From Steroidobacter gossypii (lineage in GTDB: Bacteria > Pseudomonadota > Gammaproteobacteria > Steroidobacterales > Steroidobacteraceae), in contig NZ_JAEVLS010000003.1 in assembly GCF_016801985.1 (NCBI RefSeq), positions 310,001 to 374,000 on the forward strand: 64,000 bases of DNA, read 5' to 3'. Shown piece by piece: positions 35,720 to 46,395 of this stretch. Each line of letters opens with the position of its first letter. The stretch's first letter is position 1. A model generated the notes under the pieces. It saw only the letters and a program-made list of their open reading frames with translations. It was not told where the DNA came from and did no database searches. A program made the position numbers and the translations under genes.

Positions 35720-37682
35720 GTCCGCGCGAGTGTTGCAGCGGAATGTCGAGCCGCTTGCAACGCCGATATAACGTGTTGCGACTGACGCCCAGACGCTCGG
35801 CGGCGCGTGACATGTTGCCATCGCAGTCGCGAATGCATTGGATCAACGCATCGCGTTCGATGGAGCTCGGCGCCTCGCTGGTTTCTTCCGTGTGGGTCTG
35901 GCACAGCCGCACTTCGCTGGGCAGATCGACCAGCCGGATCACGTCGTTGTCGCAGATCGCGAGGATGGTGCGGATCACATTGCGCAGTTCGCGAATGTTC
36001 CCTGGCCAGCTGTAATCGAGCAGGCGCTGGAAAGCGTCCATCTCGATGGCCACGGGCCGGCCGTCGCAGCTCTCGGTCGCCAGGAACTCGCGAATCAAGC
36101 GTTCCTTGTCGCTGCGCTGAGCAAGCGAGGGCAGCTCGATGGTGATGCCGTTCAATCGGTAATAGAGATCCTCGCGGAATGCGCCGCGCGCGATCATCGC
36201 TCGCAGGTTCTGGTGCGAGGCGCACATCACCCGAAGATCGACCTGAATCGGCGTATCGGTTCCAAGCGGCATGACTTCCTGTTCTTCCAGCACGCGTAAC
36301 AGGCGTGTCTGCAAGCTCAGCTGCATGTCGCCGATCTCATCCAGGAACAGCGTGCCGCCGGAGGATTGCAGGATCTTGCCTTTCATGCCGCTCCTGCGAG
36401 CGCCGGTGAATGCGCCGGCGGTGTAGCCGAACAGCTCGCTTTCAATCAGCGTTTCGGGAATGGCGGCGCAGTTTAGAGCCACGAACGGCCGATTGGCTCG
36501 ATCGCTGGCGGCGTGCAGGGCGCGGGCAAACATTTCCTTGCCGGCGCCGGTCGGGCCTTGGATCATGACGGGCACGCGCGAAGTCGCCACCCGCCGCGCG
36601 CTGCGAATGTTGCGCGCCATCTGCGCATCTTCGCCGGCGAGGTCTTCCAGCGTGAAGATGCTCTTGCGCGTGGGCGCAGGCGGCAGTTGCAGAATCTCGC
36701 GCGTCGGCGTGGGAACCGAGATGGAGCGGCGCGCAGCCGCTTCCTGATCCAGGCTGAGAAAGAAATGTCGGCCGTAGGTCACATCGCGCACCGGGCGCAA
36801 CGAGGTGTCGGTGCGACGTGAGGGTTCGACCAGTTCGGCGGCGCTCACGTCAAAAATCTCGTCAATGCCGCGACCGACGAGGGACGCGCGATTCTTGGCG
36901 CGCAACAGCCACAACGCGGTCTCGTCGACCGCGACGATTCGGCCGTCGCGCGACACTGCGATGGCGCCGCTGTGCTGCAAGTTCACGAATTCCGGTCGCG
37001 CGTGGAAGCGGAACACGGTCTCGCTCTGGAACTGCTGCAGGAACAAACATTTTTCAATCAGCTGAGCCGACAGGCTCACCAGCGCCATGGTGTGCGCCAG
37101 ACTTGCGCGAGTGTCCCGCGCATTGAGCGTGGAAGCGTCGAGGACTGCGACCAGATTCCCCGAATGATCGCGAATCGGCGCGCCCGAGCACGACAGACCG
37201 ATATGACAGGAGCGGAAGTGCTCCTCGCGATACACGATCACCGGTCGATTCTCGGCGATGCAGGTGCCGATGCCGTTGGTGCCTTCCTGTCGCTCGCTCC
37301 AGTCCGCGCCGATCATGAGTCCGGCGGAGCGGAACACATCGACCAGCGTGGCGTCGGTCTTCTCATACAGCACGATGCCGCTGGCGTCGGTGAGCACCAG
37401 CGCGTAGCCGGAGCCCGCGATGTGCTCGTACAGCCAGTCGATTTCGGCAGACGCGATCTGTAACAGATCGGCATGCTGGACCAGGCGCTCGGCCAGTTGC
37501 GCCGCGTCGATGACGGTGGGCGCATAGGTGCGTCGCCCCGGATCGATGGAGTAGTCGAGCGCGCAGCGGCGCCAGGAACCGGCGATCGCCGGATGCAAAG
37601 TGAGCGGAGGACCGAGTGCCGGCGTCTTGGGCTCGCGCACGAGCTCCAGTACATTGCCCGCATGCACTGCTGTTGCGTCCAT
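35709..37682 (-). CDS. Sigma-54-dependent activator of the AcoR type
   Basis: 657 residues. A GAF-like sensor domain (~70-210), a PAS-like region, an AAA+ ATPase with Walker A GPTGAGKE, the sigma-54 contact loop GAFTGA and Walker B GGTLFLDEIG, and a Fis-type HTH at the C-terminus (NMSRAAERLGVSRNTLYRRCKRL). All parts for activating sigma-54 promoters are intact. AcoR relatives respond to acetoin, phenols or alcohols. ATG at 37682 has the ribosome site AAGGAGA. The gene diverges from the beta-propeller gene, whose promoter is a good -24/-12 element with inverted repeats upstream, so that gene is the probable target. Confidence 0.9.
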   Translation of the reverse strand: MDATAVHAGNVLELVREPKTPALGPPLTLHPAIAGSWRRCALDYSIDPGRRTYAPTVIDAAQLAERLVQHADLLQIASAEIDWLYEHIAGSGYALVLTDASGIVLYEKTDATLVDVFRSAGLMIGADWSERQEGTNGIGTCIAENRPVIVYREEHFRSCHIGLSCSGAPIRDHSGNLVAVLDASTLNARDTRASLAHTMALVSLSAQLIEKCLFLQQFQSETVFRFHARPEFVNLQHSGAIAVSRDGRIVAVDETALWLLRAKNRASLVGRGIDEIFDVSAAELVEPSRRTDTSLRPVRDVTYGRHFFLSLDQEAAARRSISVPTPTREILQLPPAPTRKSIFTLEDLAGEDAQMARNIRSARRVATSRVPVMIQGPTGAGKEMFARALHAASDRANRPFVALNCAAIPETLIESELFGYTAGAFTGARRSGMKGKILQSSGGTLFLDEIGDMQLSLQTRLLRVLEEQEVMPLGTDTPIQVDLRVMCASHQNLRAMIARGAFREDLYYRLNGITIELPSLAQRSDKERLIREFLATESCDGRPVAIEMDAFQRLLDYSWPGNIRELRNVIRTILAICDNDVIRLVDLPSEVRLCQTHTEETSEAPSSIERDALIQCIRDCDGNMSRAAERLGVSRNTLYRRCKRLDIPLQHSRGPIV

Positions 37683-37714
37683 GGGTTCTCCTTCGGTTCA
37701 TCCCCCATGCGGCA

Positions 37715-37766
37715 GTGTGTCAACTGTGTCGTGACAGTGTCACGCCCTGTATCGCCCCTGACACAC
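37715..37766. promoter_or_regulatory. Inverted repeats, candidate enhancer site for the AcoR-like activator
   Basis: GTGACA-G-TGTCAC (37731-37743) is perfect, and GTGTGTCA (37715-37722) pairs with TGACACAC (37759-37766) around it. The group sits about 85-135 bases upstream of the -24/-12 promoter, a normal distance for a sigma-54 enhancer, and also just upstream of the activator gene. Confidence 0.65.
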
Positions 37767-37849
37767 TTGCCGCGGATTGATTTTCCACTGCATCCCTTGC
37801 AGTGATCGTTACCGCCGGCTGCGCGAGTTTAACCGTCTTAGTTAATCTG

Positions 37850-37865
37850 TGGCATATGACTTGCT
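37850..37865 (+). promoter_or_regulatory. Sigma-54 (-24/-12) promoter
   Basis: TGGCATATGACTTGCT matches the consensus TGGCAYR-N4-TTGCW; GG and GC are separated by exactly 10 bases. Transcription would begin near 37876, about 19 bases before the start codon of the beta-propeller gene at 37895, leaving room for its AGGAGGG site at 37881-37887. Confidence 0.8.
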
Positions 37866-37894
37866 CGATCCGAACCCGAAAGGAGGGCAGAAGC

Positions 37895-38968
37895 ATGGCA
37901 TTTGTAGCTTGGCGGCCACTTGGATGGTTGATTTTCTTCGGTGTATGCGGATCGGTATTCGAAGTTGCCGCAGCCGATAACAATGCAGGCAGCGGCCGCG
38001 CCTATGTTTCCAACGAGGATGGACAGAGTGTTTCGGTGTTGGATCTGGCCAGCAACACCAGCATCGCGACCGTGGAAGTAGGCAAACGACCGCGCGGGCT
38101 GAAGCTCTCGCCCGACGGATCGCGCTTGTTCGTGGCGGTGAGCGGCTTGCCGAAATGTCCGCCTAGCGTGCCGGACGAGGTGTGCGCCAAGCGCGAGCGC
38201 GATTTGAAAGCCGACGGCATCGCCATCGTCGATACCGTCGAACACAAGCTTATCAAAGTGTTGGCGGCGGGCTCCGATCCGGAACAGTTCGCCATGAGCG
38301 CCGACGGCAAGCGCCTGTATGTGGCCAACGAAGACGTGGGCCTGATGTCGGTGGTCGACGTCGATGTCGGAAAAGTGCTTGCGAAAGTGAAGGTGGGGCT
38401 CGAGCCCGAAGGGGTGGGTGTGAGCCCGGACGGTCGCTGGGTGCTGGTGACCAACGAATCGGACAACTCGGTGTCCGTGATAGATACCAAGACACTCGAG
38501 GTGAAACAGCATGTCACGGTCGGCAAACGTCCGCGAGACATGGCTTTCAGCCCCGACGGCTCGGTGGCCTATGTGTCCGGAGAGCTCGATGCTTCGTTGT
38601 ATCGGATGGCGGTGCCGGCAGGCGAGCCGGTGCAACGCGTGTTGCAGCTCAGAGAGGCTGCCAAGCCGATGGCGGTGGTTCTCGATGATGCGCGCAAACG
38701 CTTGTATCTGAGCACCGGGCGCGGCGGCACGGTGGCCGTGGTCGATACCAAGCAAGCGCCGAAGACTTACAGGCTGATCAAGGAGATCGAGGTCGGCGCG
38801 CGGCCGTGGGGAATCGCGCTAACGGTCGATGGCCGCTTTCTCTACACCGCCAACGGCCCCTCCAACGACGTGACGGTGGTGGACACCACGGCGCTCAGCG
38901 TCGTGAAGCGCATTCCGGTGGGAAAAACCCCTTGGGGTGTCGTGATCGGGCCGGCCCCACCGCGGTGA
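37895..38968 (+). CDS. YVTN-type beta-propeller protein of PQQ-dependent catabolism
   Basis: 357 residues. Signal peptide (LGWLIFFGVCGSVFEVAAA, cleaved near 29), then about seven blades with the repeat pattern YVSNEDGQSVSVLDL, YVANEDVGLMSVVDV, VTNESDNSVSVIDT, YTANGPSNDVTVVDT. Proteins like this are encoded beside PQQ-dependent alcohol dehydrogenases and may help assemble the enzyme or a periplasmic partner. The activity is unknown. It is preceded by a sigma-54 promoter and a strong ribosome site. Its stop is followed by a convergent gene, so the promoter probably serves only this gene and not xoxF. Confidence 0.85.
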   Translation: MAFVAWRPLGWLIFFGVCGSVFEVAAADNNAGSGRAYVSNEDGQSVSVLDLASNTSIATVEVGKRPRGLKLSPDGSRLFVAVSGLPKCPPSVPDEVCAKRERDLKADGIAIVDTVEHKLIKVLAAGSDPEQFAMSADGKRLYVANEDVGLMSVVDVDVGKVLAKVKVGLEPEGVGVSPDGRWVLVTNESDNSVSVIDTKTLEVKQHVTVGKRPRDMAFSPDGSVAYVSGELDASLYRMAVPAGEPVQRVLQLREAAKPMAVVLDDARKRLYLSTGRGGTVAVVDTKQAPKTYRLIKEIEVGARPWGIALTVDGRFLYTANGPSNDVTVVDTTALSVVKRIPVGKTPWGVVIGPAPPR

Positions 38969-38995
38969 GGCCCAGCCGGTCATTTCTCGATCCGG

Positions 38996-39400
38996 TCAGT
39001 CCTTGATCAGGCCGCACTCGCGCTCTGCTTCGGACTCCAGCAGACGAAAGCGTTTGGCCAGGGCGCGGCCTTTTTCCGGATCGCGGAACACCGCGCCGCC
39101 CTCGCCAGGCAGCCCGGCGTAGCGCGCGAAGGTAATGGACTCGACGAAGTCGTCGTAGCTGAGCTGATCCGCGATGCGGTCGATCGTGCACGAGCACTGA
39201 TAGACGTTCGCGAGGCTGTCCTGATGCCTGCCGATACATTCATTCACGTATTCCACCCGCGCCTGCGTCGGATAGTCGTGCTTCGGCGGCGCGCTATTTA
39301 CTGGAATGCTGAATGTCACCAGCGCAACCACGAATCCGATCGTGATCATGCGCGCCGTCGAGCGGCGGGCTGCGGAGTGGCACAGGCGTTGCATCGTCAT
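38996..39400 (-). CDS. Small exported protein of unknown function with a CxC motif
   Basis: 134 residues. ATG at 39400 gives a basic N-terminus followed by a hydrophobic signal ([20 protein letters not shown]). The mature part has cysteines in [14 protein letters not shown] and ERECGLI, which could form two disulfides or bind a metal. The segment [20 protein letters not shown] is the most distinctive. I do not recognise a named family. It lies between the beta-propeller gene (convergent) and xoxF (divergent, 106-base spacer), so it may be an accessory periplasmic factor of the dehydrogenase. Confidence 0.65.
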   Translation of the reverse strand: MTMQRLCHSAARRSTARMITIGFVVALVTFSIPVNSAPPKHDYPTQARVEYVNECIGRHQDSLANVYQCSCTIDRIADQLSYDDFVESITFARYAGLPGEGGAVFRDPEKGRALAKRFRLLESEAERECGLIKD

Positions 39401-39506
39401 GTTCGCCTCGTTGAGGTGGAGTGTGTTGGCGCCGACCATCATTGTGCATGCAGCGCGCCAGCGGCGATCAACAAAAAATTTCTCGGTCAGTCTCGGGGGA
39501 TTGAAC

Positions 39507-41336
39507 ATGAAACGTCAGCATTGCTGGGTCCTGCTGGTGGCTGCCACGTCCACTGTATCCGTGGCTTCGGCGACGGACTTGGAAATGGCCATGAGCAAGT
39601 CGTCCAATTGGGCGGCTCAAGCCGGCGATTACGCCAATCATCGTTATAGCGACTTGAAACAGATCAACGCCGGCAACGTCGGCCGGATGCAAGTGGCATG
39701 GACCATGTCGACCGGCGTCCTGCGCGGTCACGAGGGATCGCCGCTGGTCATCGGCGACACCATGTATATCCACACGCCGTTTCCGAACAACGTCTACGCC
39801 ATCAACCTGAAGGACCAATCCTACAAATGGAAGTATGAGCCCAAGCAGGATGCGGCGGTTGTCCCGGTCATGTGCTGTGACACTGTGAACCGCGGCCTGG
39901 CCTACGGCGATGGCAAGATCCTGCTGCAACAGGCCGACACCACGCTGGTGGCGTTGGACGCCAACAGCGGCAAGGTGATGTGGACCGCCAAGAACGGCGA
40001 TCCGAAGATCGGCGAGACCAACACCAACGCGCCGCATATCTTCAAGAACGTGGTCATCACCGGCATCTCCGGCGGCGAGTTCGGCGTGCGCGGTCGGCTG
40101 CTCGCGTATGACTTGAAGACCGGCAAGAAGCTGTGGACCGCGTGGAGCACCGGTCCGGACAACGAGATCCTGGTCGATCCGGCCAAGACCATGACCTGGA
40201 CCAACGGCAAGATGGCGCCGGTGGGCAAGGACTCCTCGATCAAGACCTGGAAGGGCGATCAATGGAAGCTGGGCGGCGGCACCACCTGGGGCTGGTATGC
40301 CTACGATCCGAAGCTGAACCTGGTGTATTACGGCACCGGCAACCCGGGCACGTGGAATCCCGCGCAGCGCCCCGGCGACAACAAGTGGTCGATGACGCTG
40401 TTCGCGCGCGACTTGAACACCGGCATGGCCAAGTGGGCCTACCAGATGACGCCGCACGACGAATGGGATTACGACGGCGTCAACGAAAGCGTGCTGGTGG
40501 ATCTGAACATCAAGGGCAAGCAGGTGCCCTCCATCGTGCACTTCGATCGCAACGGCTTTGCCTATACCTTGAACCGCGAGACTGGCGAGCTGCTGGTCGC
40601 AGAAAAATACGATCCGACCGTGAACTGGGCCACCAAGGTCGACATGAAGACCGGCCGGCCGGTCGTCGATAAGAGATATTCGCCAGGAACGACCGGCCCG
40701 GACGTGAACGTGAAAGACATCTGTCCGGCCGCGCTCGGCACCAAGGACCAGCAGCCCGTCAGCTTCGATCGCAAGAGCAACCTGTTCATGGTGCCCACCA
40801 ACCATGTCTGCATGACGTACGAGCCGTTCCAGGTTGAGTACACCGCGGGTCAGCCGTATGTCGGCGCGACTCTGACGATGTATCCGACGCCGGGCAGTCA
40901 CGGCGGCATGGGCAACTTCATCGCGTGGGACGCGGCACAGGGCAAGATCGTCTGGTCGAAGCCCGAGCGCTTCTCGGTCTGGTCCGGTGCGCTCACTACC
41001 GCCGGCGACGTCGTGTTCTACGGCACGCTCGAGGGCTACATCAAAGCGGTGTCCCCGAAGGACGGCAAGGAGCTGTGGAAGTTCAAGACGCCCTCCGGAA
41101 TCATCGGCAACGTGTTCACGTATGAGTACGGCGGCAAGCAGTACGTCGGCGTGTATTCGGGTATCGGCGGTTGGGCAGGCATCGGCATGGCGGCCGGCTT
41201 GACCGAATCGACCGAAGGCCTGGGCGCGGTGGGCGGCTATAAGGACCTGGCGAAGTACACCACCTTGGGCGGCTCGCTCTTCATCTTCGGACTGCCGGAC
41301 TCCACGTCCTCGGCCACCACCTCCCTGCAGCAGTGA
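39507..41336 (+). CDS. xoxF: XoxF-type lanthanide-dependent methanol dehydrogenase
   Basis: 609 residues, periplasmic PQQ enzyme oxidising methanol (and other short alcohols) to aldehyde, with electrons going to cytochrome c. The signal peptide ends ASA near 22. Signatures are the adjacent Cys123-Cys124 disulfide ([10 protein letters not shown]), [10 protein letters not shown] and eight-bladed W-motifs. Metal ligands by alignment are E191, N279, catalytic D321 and D323; the extra D323 in EWDYDG is the residue that marks rare-earth-dependent enzymes (calcium enzymes have Ala there). The sequence resembles the XoxF5 clade. ATG at 39507 follows CGGGGGA. It heads the xoxFGJ-frmA-gfa run. Confidence 0.94.
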   Translation: MKRQHCWVLLVAATSTVSVASATDLEMAMSKSSNWAAQAGDYANHRYSDLKQINAGNVGRMQVAWTMSTGVLRGHEGSPLVIGDTMYIHTPFPNNVYAINLKDQSYKWKYEPKQDAAVVPVMCCDTVNRGLAYGDGKILLQQADTTLVALDANSGKVMWTAKNGDPKIGETNTNAPHIFKNVVITGISGGEFGVRGRLLAYDLKTGKKLWTAWSTGPDNEILVDPAKTMTWTNGKMAPVGKDSSIKTWKGDQWKLGGGTTWGWYAYDPKLNLVYYGTGNPGTWNPAQRPGDNKWSMTLFARDLNTGMAKWAYQMTPHDEWDYDGVNESVLVDLNIKGKQVPSIVHFDRNGFAYTLNRETGELLVAEKYDPTVNWATKVDMKTGRPVVDKRYSPGTTGPDVNVKDICPAALGTKDQQPVSFDRKSNLFMVPTNHVCMTYEPFQVEYTAGQPYVGATLTMYPTPGSHGGMGNFIAWDAAQGKIVWSKPERFSVWSGALTTAGDVVFYGTLEGYIKAVSPKDGKELWKFKTPSGIIGNVFTYEYGGKQYVGVYSGIGGWAGIGMAAGLTESTEGLGAVGGYKDLAKYTTLGGSLFIFGLPDSTSSATTSLQQ

Positions 41337-41342
41337 AGATTC

Positions 41343-41786
41343 ATGAATTACAACGTTCAGCGGGTCATGAAGTGGTCAACGGTCGTTTTGAGTCTCAGCA
41401 TCGCCGCGGTGTGCGTCAGCGCAAGTGACGCGCCCGCGGCGGGCGCCAGCAAAGCGTCCGCGGGCGATGCTCTCTACCAGGTACAGGACGGCAACAAGGT
41501 CGACCAAAAAACCCTGCAAGGTTGGAAGACATGGCGGGCGCTCGCGTGCGAGCGCTGCCATGGCGCCGCCCAGGAAGGCATGGTCGGTCCGTCGCTGGTG
41601 GAGTCGCTGAAGACACTGAGCAAAGAGGACTTCCACGACATCATGATGAACGGGCGGCCCGAAAAGGGCATGCCGCCGTTCAACACCAGCGCCATGGTGA
41701 ATGAGAACTGGGAAGGCCTGTACGCGTATTTGAAAGGTCGCTCCGATGGCAAGATCCAGCCTGGTCGCCTCTCGCCGATGCAATAG
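41343..41786 (+). CDS. xoxG: XoxG-type cytochrome c
   Basis: 147 residues. A signal peptide (hydrophobic VVLSLSIAAVCVSAS), then a single heme c site CERCH (residues 69-73) and a distal methionine, probably in KGMPPFN. This is the expected electron acceptor of XoxF, carrying electrons to an oxidase in the periplasm. It starts 6 bases after xoxF and is surely co-transcribed. Its C-terminus overlaps the longer possible start of xoxJ. Confidence 0.9.
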   Translation: MNYNVQRVMKWSTVVLSLSIAAVCVSASDAPAAGASKASAGDALYQVQDGNKVDQKTLQGWKTWRALACERCHGAAQEGMVGPSLVESLKTLSKEDFHDIMMNGRPEKGMPPFNTSAMVNENWEGLYAYLKGRSDGKIQPGRLSPMQ

Positions 41787-41787
41787 T

Positions 41788-42647
41788 GTGCGCCTGGGCG
41801 CGTCCGCGCTGATTTGTCTGTTGTTGTCGCCAGGGGCAACTCCGGCGAATCAGGCGGAATCGGTCCTGCGCGTGTGTGCCGACCCGGACAACATGCCGTT
41901 GTCCAATCGGCGCGGCGAAGGCTATGAAAACAAGATCGCCGAGGCGTTGGCGAGCGATCTCGGCCGTCGCGTCGAGTACACCTTTTTCCCGCAACGCATG
42001 GGCTTCGTGCGCAACACGTTGCGAGCGCGCGATGAGAAGACCAAGCAGTTCAAATGTGACGTGATCATCGGAGTGCCCAAGGGATATGAGCTGACCGCGA
42101 CCACGCGGCCTTACATGCACTCCACTTATGCAATGGTGTTCGCGCAGCGTCCCGAGTTCGGCGATCTGCGGGCGGCGGACGACTTGATGAAGCTGCCCCG
42201 AAACAAGCTCGCTTCGTTGCGCATCGGAGTGTTTGCGCGCTCGCCGGGCGCCGACTGGTTGTTGCGCAACGGGCTGATGGAGCGCGCCGTGATGTACGCG
42301 GCTCAAAGCGGCGATCCCGCCGAGAATCCCGCGCACACCATCGAACAGGATCTGGCGGCGAACAAGATCGACCTCGCCATCGTCTGGGGCCCCATCGCCG
42401 GTTTCCTGGTGGAGCGACATTCGGGCGACCGGCAGTGGCAGGCGGTGCCGTTCCTGCCCGATCCGCAGATCAAGTTCGATTATGAGATCGCGATGGGCGT
42501 GCGCTTCGGCGAAAGGCAATGGCAGGGCGTGCTCGATGCCTGGATCGACCAGCACCAGTCGACCATCGATCGGATCCTGTCGAGTTATCGCATTCCGCTG
42601 CTCGACGCCAGCGGCCAGCTCAAGCAAACCGTTCCGGAGAAAGGTAC

Positions 42648-42651
<4 letters not shown>
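41788..42651 (+). CDS. xoxJ: XoxJ/MoxJ-type periplasmic binding protein
   Basis: About 287 residues, signal peptide (ALICLLLSPGATPA) and a periplasmic binding fold: LRVCADPDNMPLSNRRGEGYE, the QRMGFVRNTL turn, FKCDVIIGVP and DLAIVWGPIAG. Proteins of this kind are encoded with XoxF and XoxG and are thought to help activate or assemble the dehydrogenase, rather than serve an ABC importer; no permease is nearby. Two starts are possible: GTG at 41788, right after the xoxG stop, or ATG at 41746 inside xoxG. The stop overlaps frmA (ATGA). Confidence 0.88.
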
Positions 42652-43757
<1,106 letters not shown>

Positions 43758-43807
43758 GCGGCCAGTCAATTCCTTCAGATCAGGCAACAACGAATTGGAG
43801 AACGATC

Positions 43808-44383
43808 ATGGCAGCGTTAAAGATTCATCCGTCGGTCGACAACGGCGTGCAGGCCGGCCAGAGCGGTTTCGCGGGCGGCACCTTGACCTGCAGATGCAAA
43901 GACAATCAGGTCACGGTGAAACTGGCAGGGGACGTCGCGTTCAATCACGTCTGCGGCTGCACCAAATGCTGGAAGCCCGAAGGCGCGTTGTTCTCCATGG
44001 TCGCGGTCATTCCTCGCGACAAGCTCCAGGTCACGGCCAACGCGCAGAAGCTGAAGATCGTCGATGAGTCGGCCGCCATCCAGCGCTATGCGTGCACCGG
44101 CTGCGGCGTGCACATGTATGGCCGCATCGAAAACAAGAACCATCCGTTCTATGGCTTCGACTTCGTGCACACCGAGCTGTCCACCGACAAGGGCTGGGCA
44201 GCCCCCGAATTCGCGGCGTTCGTGTCGTCCATCATCGAGTCCGGCGCCAAGCCCGAGAACATGGGCGCGGTGCGTGCGCGGCTGCAGGAGCTCGGCTTGC
44301 CGACGTACGATTGCCTGTCGCCGGCGCTGATGGATCTGATCGCGACACACACCGCGAAGGCGAAAGGCGTGCTGGCAGCGTGA
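43808..44383 (+). CDS. gfa: S-(hydroxymethyl)glutathione synthase (Gfa)
   Basis: 191 residues. Gfa-family zinc protein proposed to speed formation of S-hydroxymethylglutathione from formaldehyde and glutathione. Zinc cysteines appear as [17 protein letters not shown] and [11 protein letters not shown], and the glutathione-site [11 protein letters not shown] is present. It lies 50 bases after frmA, completing the run xoxFGJ-frmA-gfa. Whether Gfa truly catalyses the reaction or just binds glutathione is debated for the family. Confidence 0.93.
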   Translation: MAALKIHPSVDNGVQAGQSGFAGGTLTCRCKDNQVTVKLAGDVAFNHVCGCTKCWKPEGALFSMVAVIPRDKLQVTANAQKLKIVDESAAIQRYACTGCGVHMYGRIENKNHPFYGFDFVHTELSTDKGWAAPEFAAFVSSIIESGAKPENMGAVRARLQELGLPTYDCLSPALMDLIATHTAKAKGVLAA

Positions 44384-44396
44384 CCCAGCAGCAGCG

Positions 44397-45389
44397 CTAC
44401 CAGCGATGGTGAACGTGGCGGGCGATGTTTCGTTCGTACATCGAGCGCAACGCCTGCATTGTTTCCTGGGACAATGGCGCAAGGTCACTTGCGACCACGT
44501 TCGCCTGCGCCTGCTCTCGCGATTTGGCGCCGGGGATGACGACTGATACGGCGTCTTCCATCAGGATCCAGCGCAGAGCGAAAGCCGCCATCGACGCGCC
44601 TGCCGGCACCAGCGGACGAATCGCGTCGATGGCGTCCAGGGCGATTTCGTAGGGTACGCCCGAGAACGTCTCGCCGACATCGAACGCCTCGCCATGACGA
44701 TTGAAAGCGCGGTGATCGTCGGCGGCGAATTGTGAGTTCCTGTTCAACTTGCCGGTCAACAGGCCGCTTGCCAGCGGCACGCGCGCGATCACGGCAACCT
44801 TGCGCGCCTTGGCTTCCCTGAAGAACAGCTCCGCCGGGCGCTGACGAAAAATGTTGTAGATGATCTGCACCGAGACCACGCCGGGGTACTCGATGGCCTT
44901 GAGCGCTTCTTCGACCTTTTCCACCGACACGCCGTAGTGACGGATCCTGCCGTCGGCGATCATGCCTTCCATCGCCTCGAACACCTCGGGGCGGTAGTAC
45001 ACCTCGGTGGGTGGGCAATGCAATTGCACCAGGTCGAGCGTGTCGACGCCGAGATTCTTCCGGCTGCGATCCACGAACGCTTCGAGATTGGCTCGCGTGT
45101 AACCGTCACCCACGTGCGGCGACAACCTGCGCCCGGCTTTGGTTGCGACGATGGGACGCCGGCCCGTCCAGTCCTCGAGCACATCGCGAATGATGCGCTC
45201 GGAGCGACCGTCCCCATACACATCGGCGGTATCGATGAAGCTCGTGCCCGCTTCCAGGGCGGCGAGCAGCGCATCGCGCGCCTGTGACTCTTCGACATCG
45301 CCCCACGAGCCGCCGATCGCCCAGGCGCCGAAGCCGATTTCCGAAACGTCCCAGCCGGTGCGACCGAACGGGCGAGTGTGCAAGGTCAT
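44397..45389 (-). CDS. Aldo/keto reductase
   Basis: 330 residues, TIM-barrel NAD(P)H reductase. The catalytic tetrad residues can be seen in DTADVYGDGRSE (Asp, Tyr), VATKAGRR (Lys) and LVQLHCPP (His). Cofactor-site sequence VIPGAKSREQAQAN is near the C-terminus. ATG at 45389 has GGGAG about 8 bases upstream; the longer frame to 45434 is not used. It converges on gfa with a 13-base gap and diverges from the cytochrome oxidase cluster. The substrate is unknown. Confidence 0.88.
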   Translation of the reverse strand: MTLHTRPFGRTGWDVSEIGFGAWAIGGSWGDVEESQARDALLAALEAGTSFIDTADVYGDGRSERIIRDVLEDWTGRRPIVATKAGRRLSPHVGDGYTRANLEAFVDRSRKNLGVDTLDLVQLHCPPTEVYYRPEVFEAMEGMIADGRIRHYGVSVEKVEEALKAIEYPGVVSVQIIYNIFRQRPAELFFREAKARKVAVIARVPLASGLLTGKLNRNSQFAADDHRAFNRHGEAFDVGETFSGVPYEIALDAIDAIRPLVPAGASMAAFALRWILMEDAVSVVIPGAKSREQAQANVVASDLAPLSQETMQALRSMYERNIARHVHHRW

Positions 45390-45538
45390 CGATTCACTCC
45401 CGAAACGACACGGTAAAACGCGCAGGATAACCACGGCTGCGGGCGGTGTCGCGTCGATCGGCCGTTCGAGAACGGAACTCGATCGCGCATCGGCAGATTA
45501 AGGACTCAATACCGGCAGATGACACCGGGGCCGCCGCC

Positions 45539-46393
45539 GTGCGAACGGGTATCGCCCATCGCCACAAAATCCTGTTTGTCTCCATCGGCGCGATCGCGCT
45601 GGTCGTCATGGGCGCCGCCGCGGGCGCGGTGGTCTTGCTGTCCGGCGCGTACAGCACCGCTGCGACCAAGCAGCACTTCGGCATCACGTATCGCATCCTG
45701 GAGCTGGGCCTGCGCTTCTCTGTCACCCGTCACGCGGACCAGATCGTCGTGCCGGACCTGCAACGCGTGGCGAATGTAAAAGTGGGCTATGCCTGCTACC
45801 GCCAGTATTGCCAGCAGTGTCATGGCGCGCCCGGCGTGGCGCGCGATCCGCTGGGGCGCGGTCAACTGCCATCGCCGAGCAGCCTGTCCGAGTCGGCTCG
45901 CGATTGGCCCGAGGCGCATCTATTTTACGTCACGGCGAAGGGCGTACGCATGTCGGGCATGCCGGCGTGGGAATTCCGGATCTCGGAGGACGGACTGTGG
46001 TCCACGGTCGCCTATTTGAAAGCCATGCCGTTCATGACGGCGGCCGAGCATCGAGCGCTGGATGCATCGATGACGACAGAAACCTGTCCGCCGCCCGCCT
46101 CTGCGCCGCGCTACAGCCGGGAGAACGCGCACATCATGTTCCGACAATACGCCTGCGACAACTGCCACATCATCGGCGGCATGGTCGGGCCGAACACGCA
46201 CGTCGGGCCATCGCTCGAAAAATGGCGCGAGCGAAAATACATTGCCGGCGTCCTGCCCAATACGCATGAGAACCTAGTGCGCTGGATCGTCGCGCCGCAG
46301 GACATCAGCCCTCACACCCTGATGCCGGATCTGGATGTGATCGAATCGCACGCTCAGCTCATGGCGCGCTACTTGATGACGACGGACGAGTAG
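45539..46393 (+). CDS. Membrane-anchored diheme cytochrome c
   Basis: 284 residues from GTG at 45539. One N-terminal TM (ILFVSIGAIALVVMGAAAGAVVLL), then two cytochrome c domains with heme sites CQQCH and CDNCH and distal Met candidates in MSGMPAWE and HTLMPDLD. The frame opens earlier (GTG at 45446), but the added residues are Arg-rich and leave no room for a promoter against the divergent aldo/keto reductase. It is the first gene of the cytochrome oxidase cluster and probably passes electrons to CoxB. Confidence 0.85.
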   Translation: MRTGIAHRHKILFVSIGAIALVVMGAAAGAVVLLSGAYSTAATKQHFGITYRILELGLRFSVTRHADQIVVPDLQRVANVKVGYACYRQYCQQCHGAPGVARDPLGRGQLPSPSSLSESARDWPEAHLFYVTAKGVRMSGMPAWEFRISEDGLWSTVAYLKAMPFMTAAEHRALDASMTTETCPPPASAPRYSRENAHIMFRQYACDNCHIIGGMVGPNTHVGPSLEKWRERKYIAGVLPNTHENLVRWIVAPQDISPHTLMPDLDVIESHAQLMARYLMTTDE

Positions 46394-46395
46394 TC

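Noticed and set aside
37802-37894. Longer N-terminus for the beta-propeller protein
   Set aside because: The upstream frame is open but would cover the sigma-54 promoter; ATG at 37895 has a strong ribosome site and begins a signal peptide.
39468-40901. 477-codon open frame on the minus strand
   Set aside because: It is antisense to xoxF. Long antisense frames are expected at this GC content, and the product has no recognisable motif.
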